Shown here piece after piece: positions 63,575-64,000 of a stretch of 64,000 nt of DNA. Source of the stretch: Streptomyces parvulus (GTDB lineage Bacteria; Actinomycetota; Actinomycetes; Streptomycetales; Streptomycetaceae). The DNA is taken from NCBI RefSeq assembly GCF_014648855.1, contig NZ_BMRX01000010.1, forward strand, positions 124,001 to 188,000, in the 5' to 3' direction. The translations under genes were made by a program, and so were the position numbers. A model generated the notes under the pieces. It was not told the origin of the DNA and made no database searches. It saw only the letters and a program-made list of their open reading frames with translations. Within the stretch, counting starts at the first letter, position 1, and each line of letters begins with the position of its first letter.

Positions 63575-64000
63575 TTGGCACCTTCCTTCACCAGCGCGGA
63601 CGGCGCCTCGCTCGTGGCGTTCACGACGTCGATCTGGAGGCCCTGCTCGCGCAGGAAGCCGACGGGCACGACGTTGTCCTCGTAGCGGCCGGGCAGCTCG
63701 ATGCGCATCCGGCCGACCTGGAGGCCGCCGACGGTGTCGATGGCCGCGCCGAGGATCGATATGTCGATGTTGTAGGTGCGGGAGAGCTGCGAGACGACGG
63801 GCTTGGTGGCCGCCTCGCCGTGGAAGGTGATGTCCAGGACCGTGCGGTCGTCGGCGGAGGCCTCGCCGCCGACGGGGAAGAGCGCGGCGGCGAGTTCGGA
63901 GCCCGGAGTGGCGAGGAGTTCGCCGACGGTCCCGGACTCGACGATGCGGCCGTGTTCCATCAGCGCGGCCGAGTCGCAGACGCTCTTGACGACGTCCATC
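63571..64000 (-). CDS. metN: Methionine ABC transporter ATPase (MetN), partial
   Basis: Only the last 143 codons are inside the window; the gene continues beyond 64000. The visible part begins after the switch-His region (DVVKSVCDSAALMEHGRIVE). It then contains the C-terminal NIL domain, a ferredoxin-like regulatory domain that in MetN binds methionine and inhibits transport. Walker motifs lie off the window. An upstream S-box or SAM riboswitch, if present, would also be outside. The stop overlaps the metI start. Confidence 0.92.
   Translation of the reverse strand, partial: MDVVKSVCDSAALMEHGRIVESGTVGELLATPGSELAAALFPVGGEASADDRTVLDITFHGEAATKPVVSQLSRTYNIDISILGAAIDTVGGLQVGRMRIELPGRYEDNVVPVGFLREQGLQIDVVNATSEAPSALVKEGAK

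Overview
The window is a very GC-rich stretch of an actinobacterial chromosome, almost certainly Streptomyces. The signs are GTG and TTG starts, rho-independent-type hairpins without U-tracts, many start/stop overlaps of the GTGA or ATGA kind, and a near-textbook SsgB sporulation protein. Other marks are the phosphatidylinositol-mannoside genes pgsA/acyltransferase/pimA, PdxST, and a long RelA-SecDF-RuvCAB core block. The order rpsD, rarA, hisS, relA, apt, secF, secD, yajC, ruvBAC, yebC, pdxTS, pimA, pgsA, thrS, ssgB agrees with what I remember of the S. coelicolor core region (recalled, not searched). I see no insertion sequence, prophage, integrase or CRISPR array, so this looks like conserved core chromosome with a few lineage-specific inserts.

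Region by region. 1-6.8 kb (minus strand): aroE, mltG, ruvX, alaS and two small membrane proteins in a compact run. 6.9-9.1 kb (plus): a divergent AfsR-like STAND ATPase with no visible DNA-binding domain and a palindrome over its promoter. 9.1-14.3 kb (minus): rpsD, rarA, a VKOR-family protein, and a metallo-hydrolase/hisS pair. 14.5-16.7 kb (plus): membrane-anchored cyclophilin and a DUF349 protein. 16.8-28.5 kb (minus): relA, apt, secF, secD, yajC, ruvB, ruvA, ruvC, yebC, pdxT, pdxS, covering stringent response, purine salvage, protein export, recombination and PLP synthesis. 28.7-32.0 kb (minus): LemA-like protein, then a translationally coupled phosphatidylinositol/PIM operon. 32.3-36.4 kb (plus): an EF-G paralogue and an uncharacterised membrane protein. 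36.4-40.9 kb (minus): HIT protein, thrS, and a coupled pair containing a DUF4365 putative nuclease, divergent from a DnaQ-like exonuclease at 41.1 kb.

41.9-49.8 kb carries seven tRNA genes. Two are identical tRNA-Val(CAC) genes on the minus strand; the plus-strand cluster is Gly(GCC), Cys(GCA) and three Val(GAC). Between them lie ssgB, a CGNR zinc-finger regulator, small membrane proteins (one of only 59 residues), a DsbA-like protein, a tandem GNAT protein, and the pabB/pabC folate pair. 49.9-53.6 kb holds a zinc-ribbon protein, an aminoglycoside-phosphotransferase-like protein, a 60-residue membrane protein and a Ser/Thr kinase. 53.6-61.1 kb (minus) is a corrinoid region: a TrmH-type methyltransferase, a siroheme/precorrin-2 enzyme, a large fusion of a disordered tail with BluB and CobT, and CobL. 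61.2-64 kb (minus) holds a GNAT enzyme and the MetNIQ methionine ABC importer, with metN cut by the window edge.

The most unusual features are the disordered-BluB-CobT fusion, the promoter-palindrome STAND regulator, the DUF4365 nuclease-like pair, low-complexity expansions in MltG and SecD, and two very small genes or transcripts (59-residue membrane protein at 44.9 kb; candidate short transcript at 42.6 kb). Functions come from recognition of families and motifs by eye; no database search was run.
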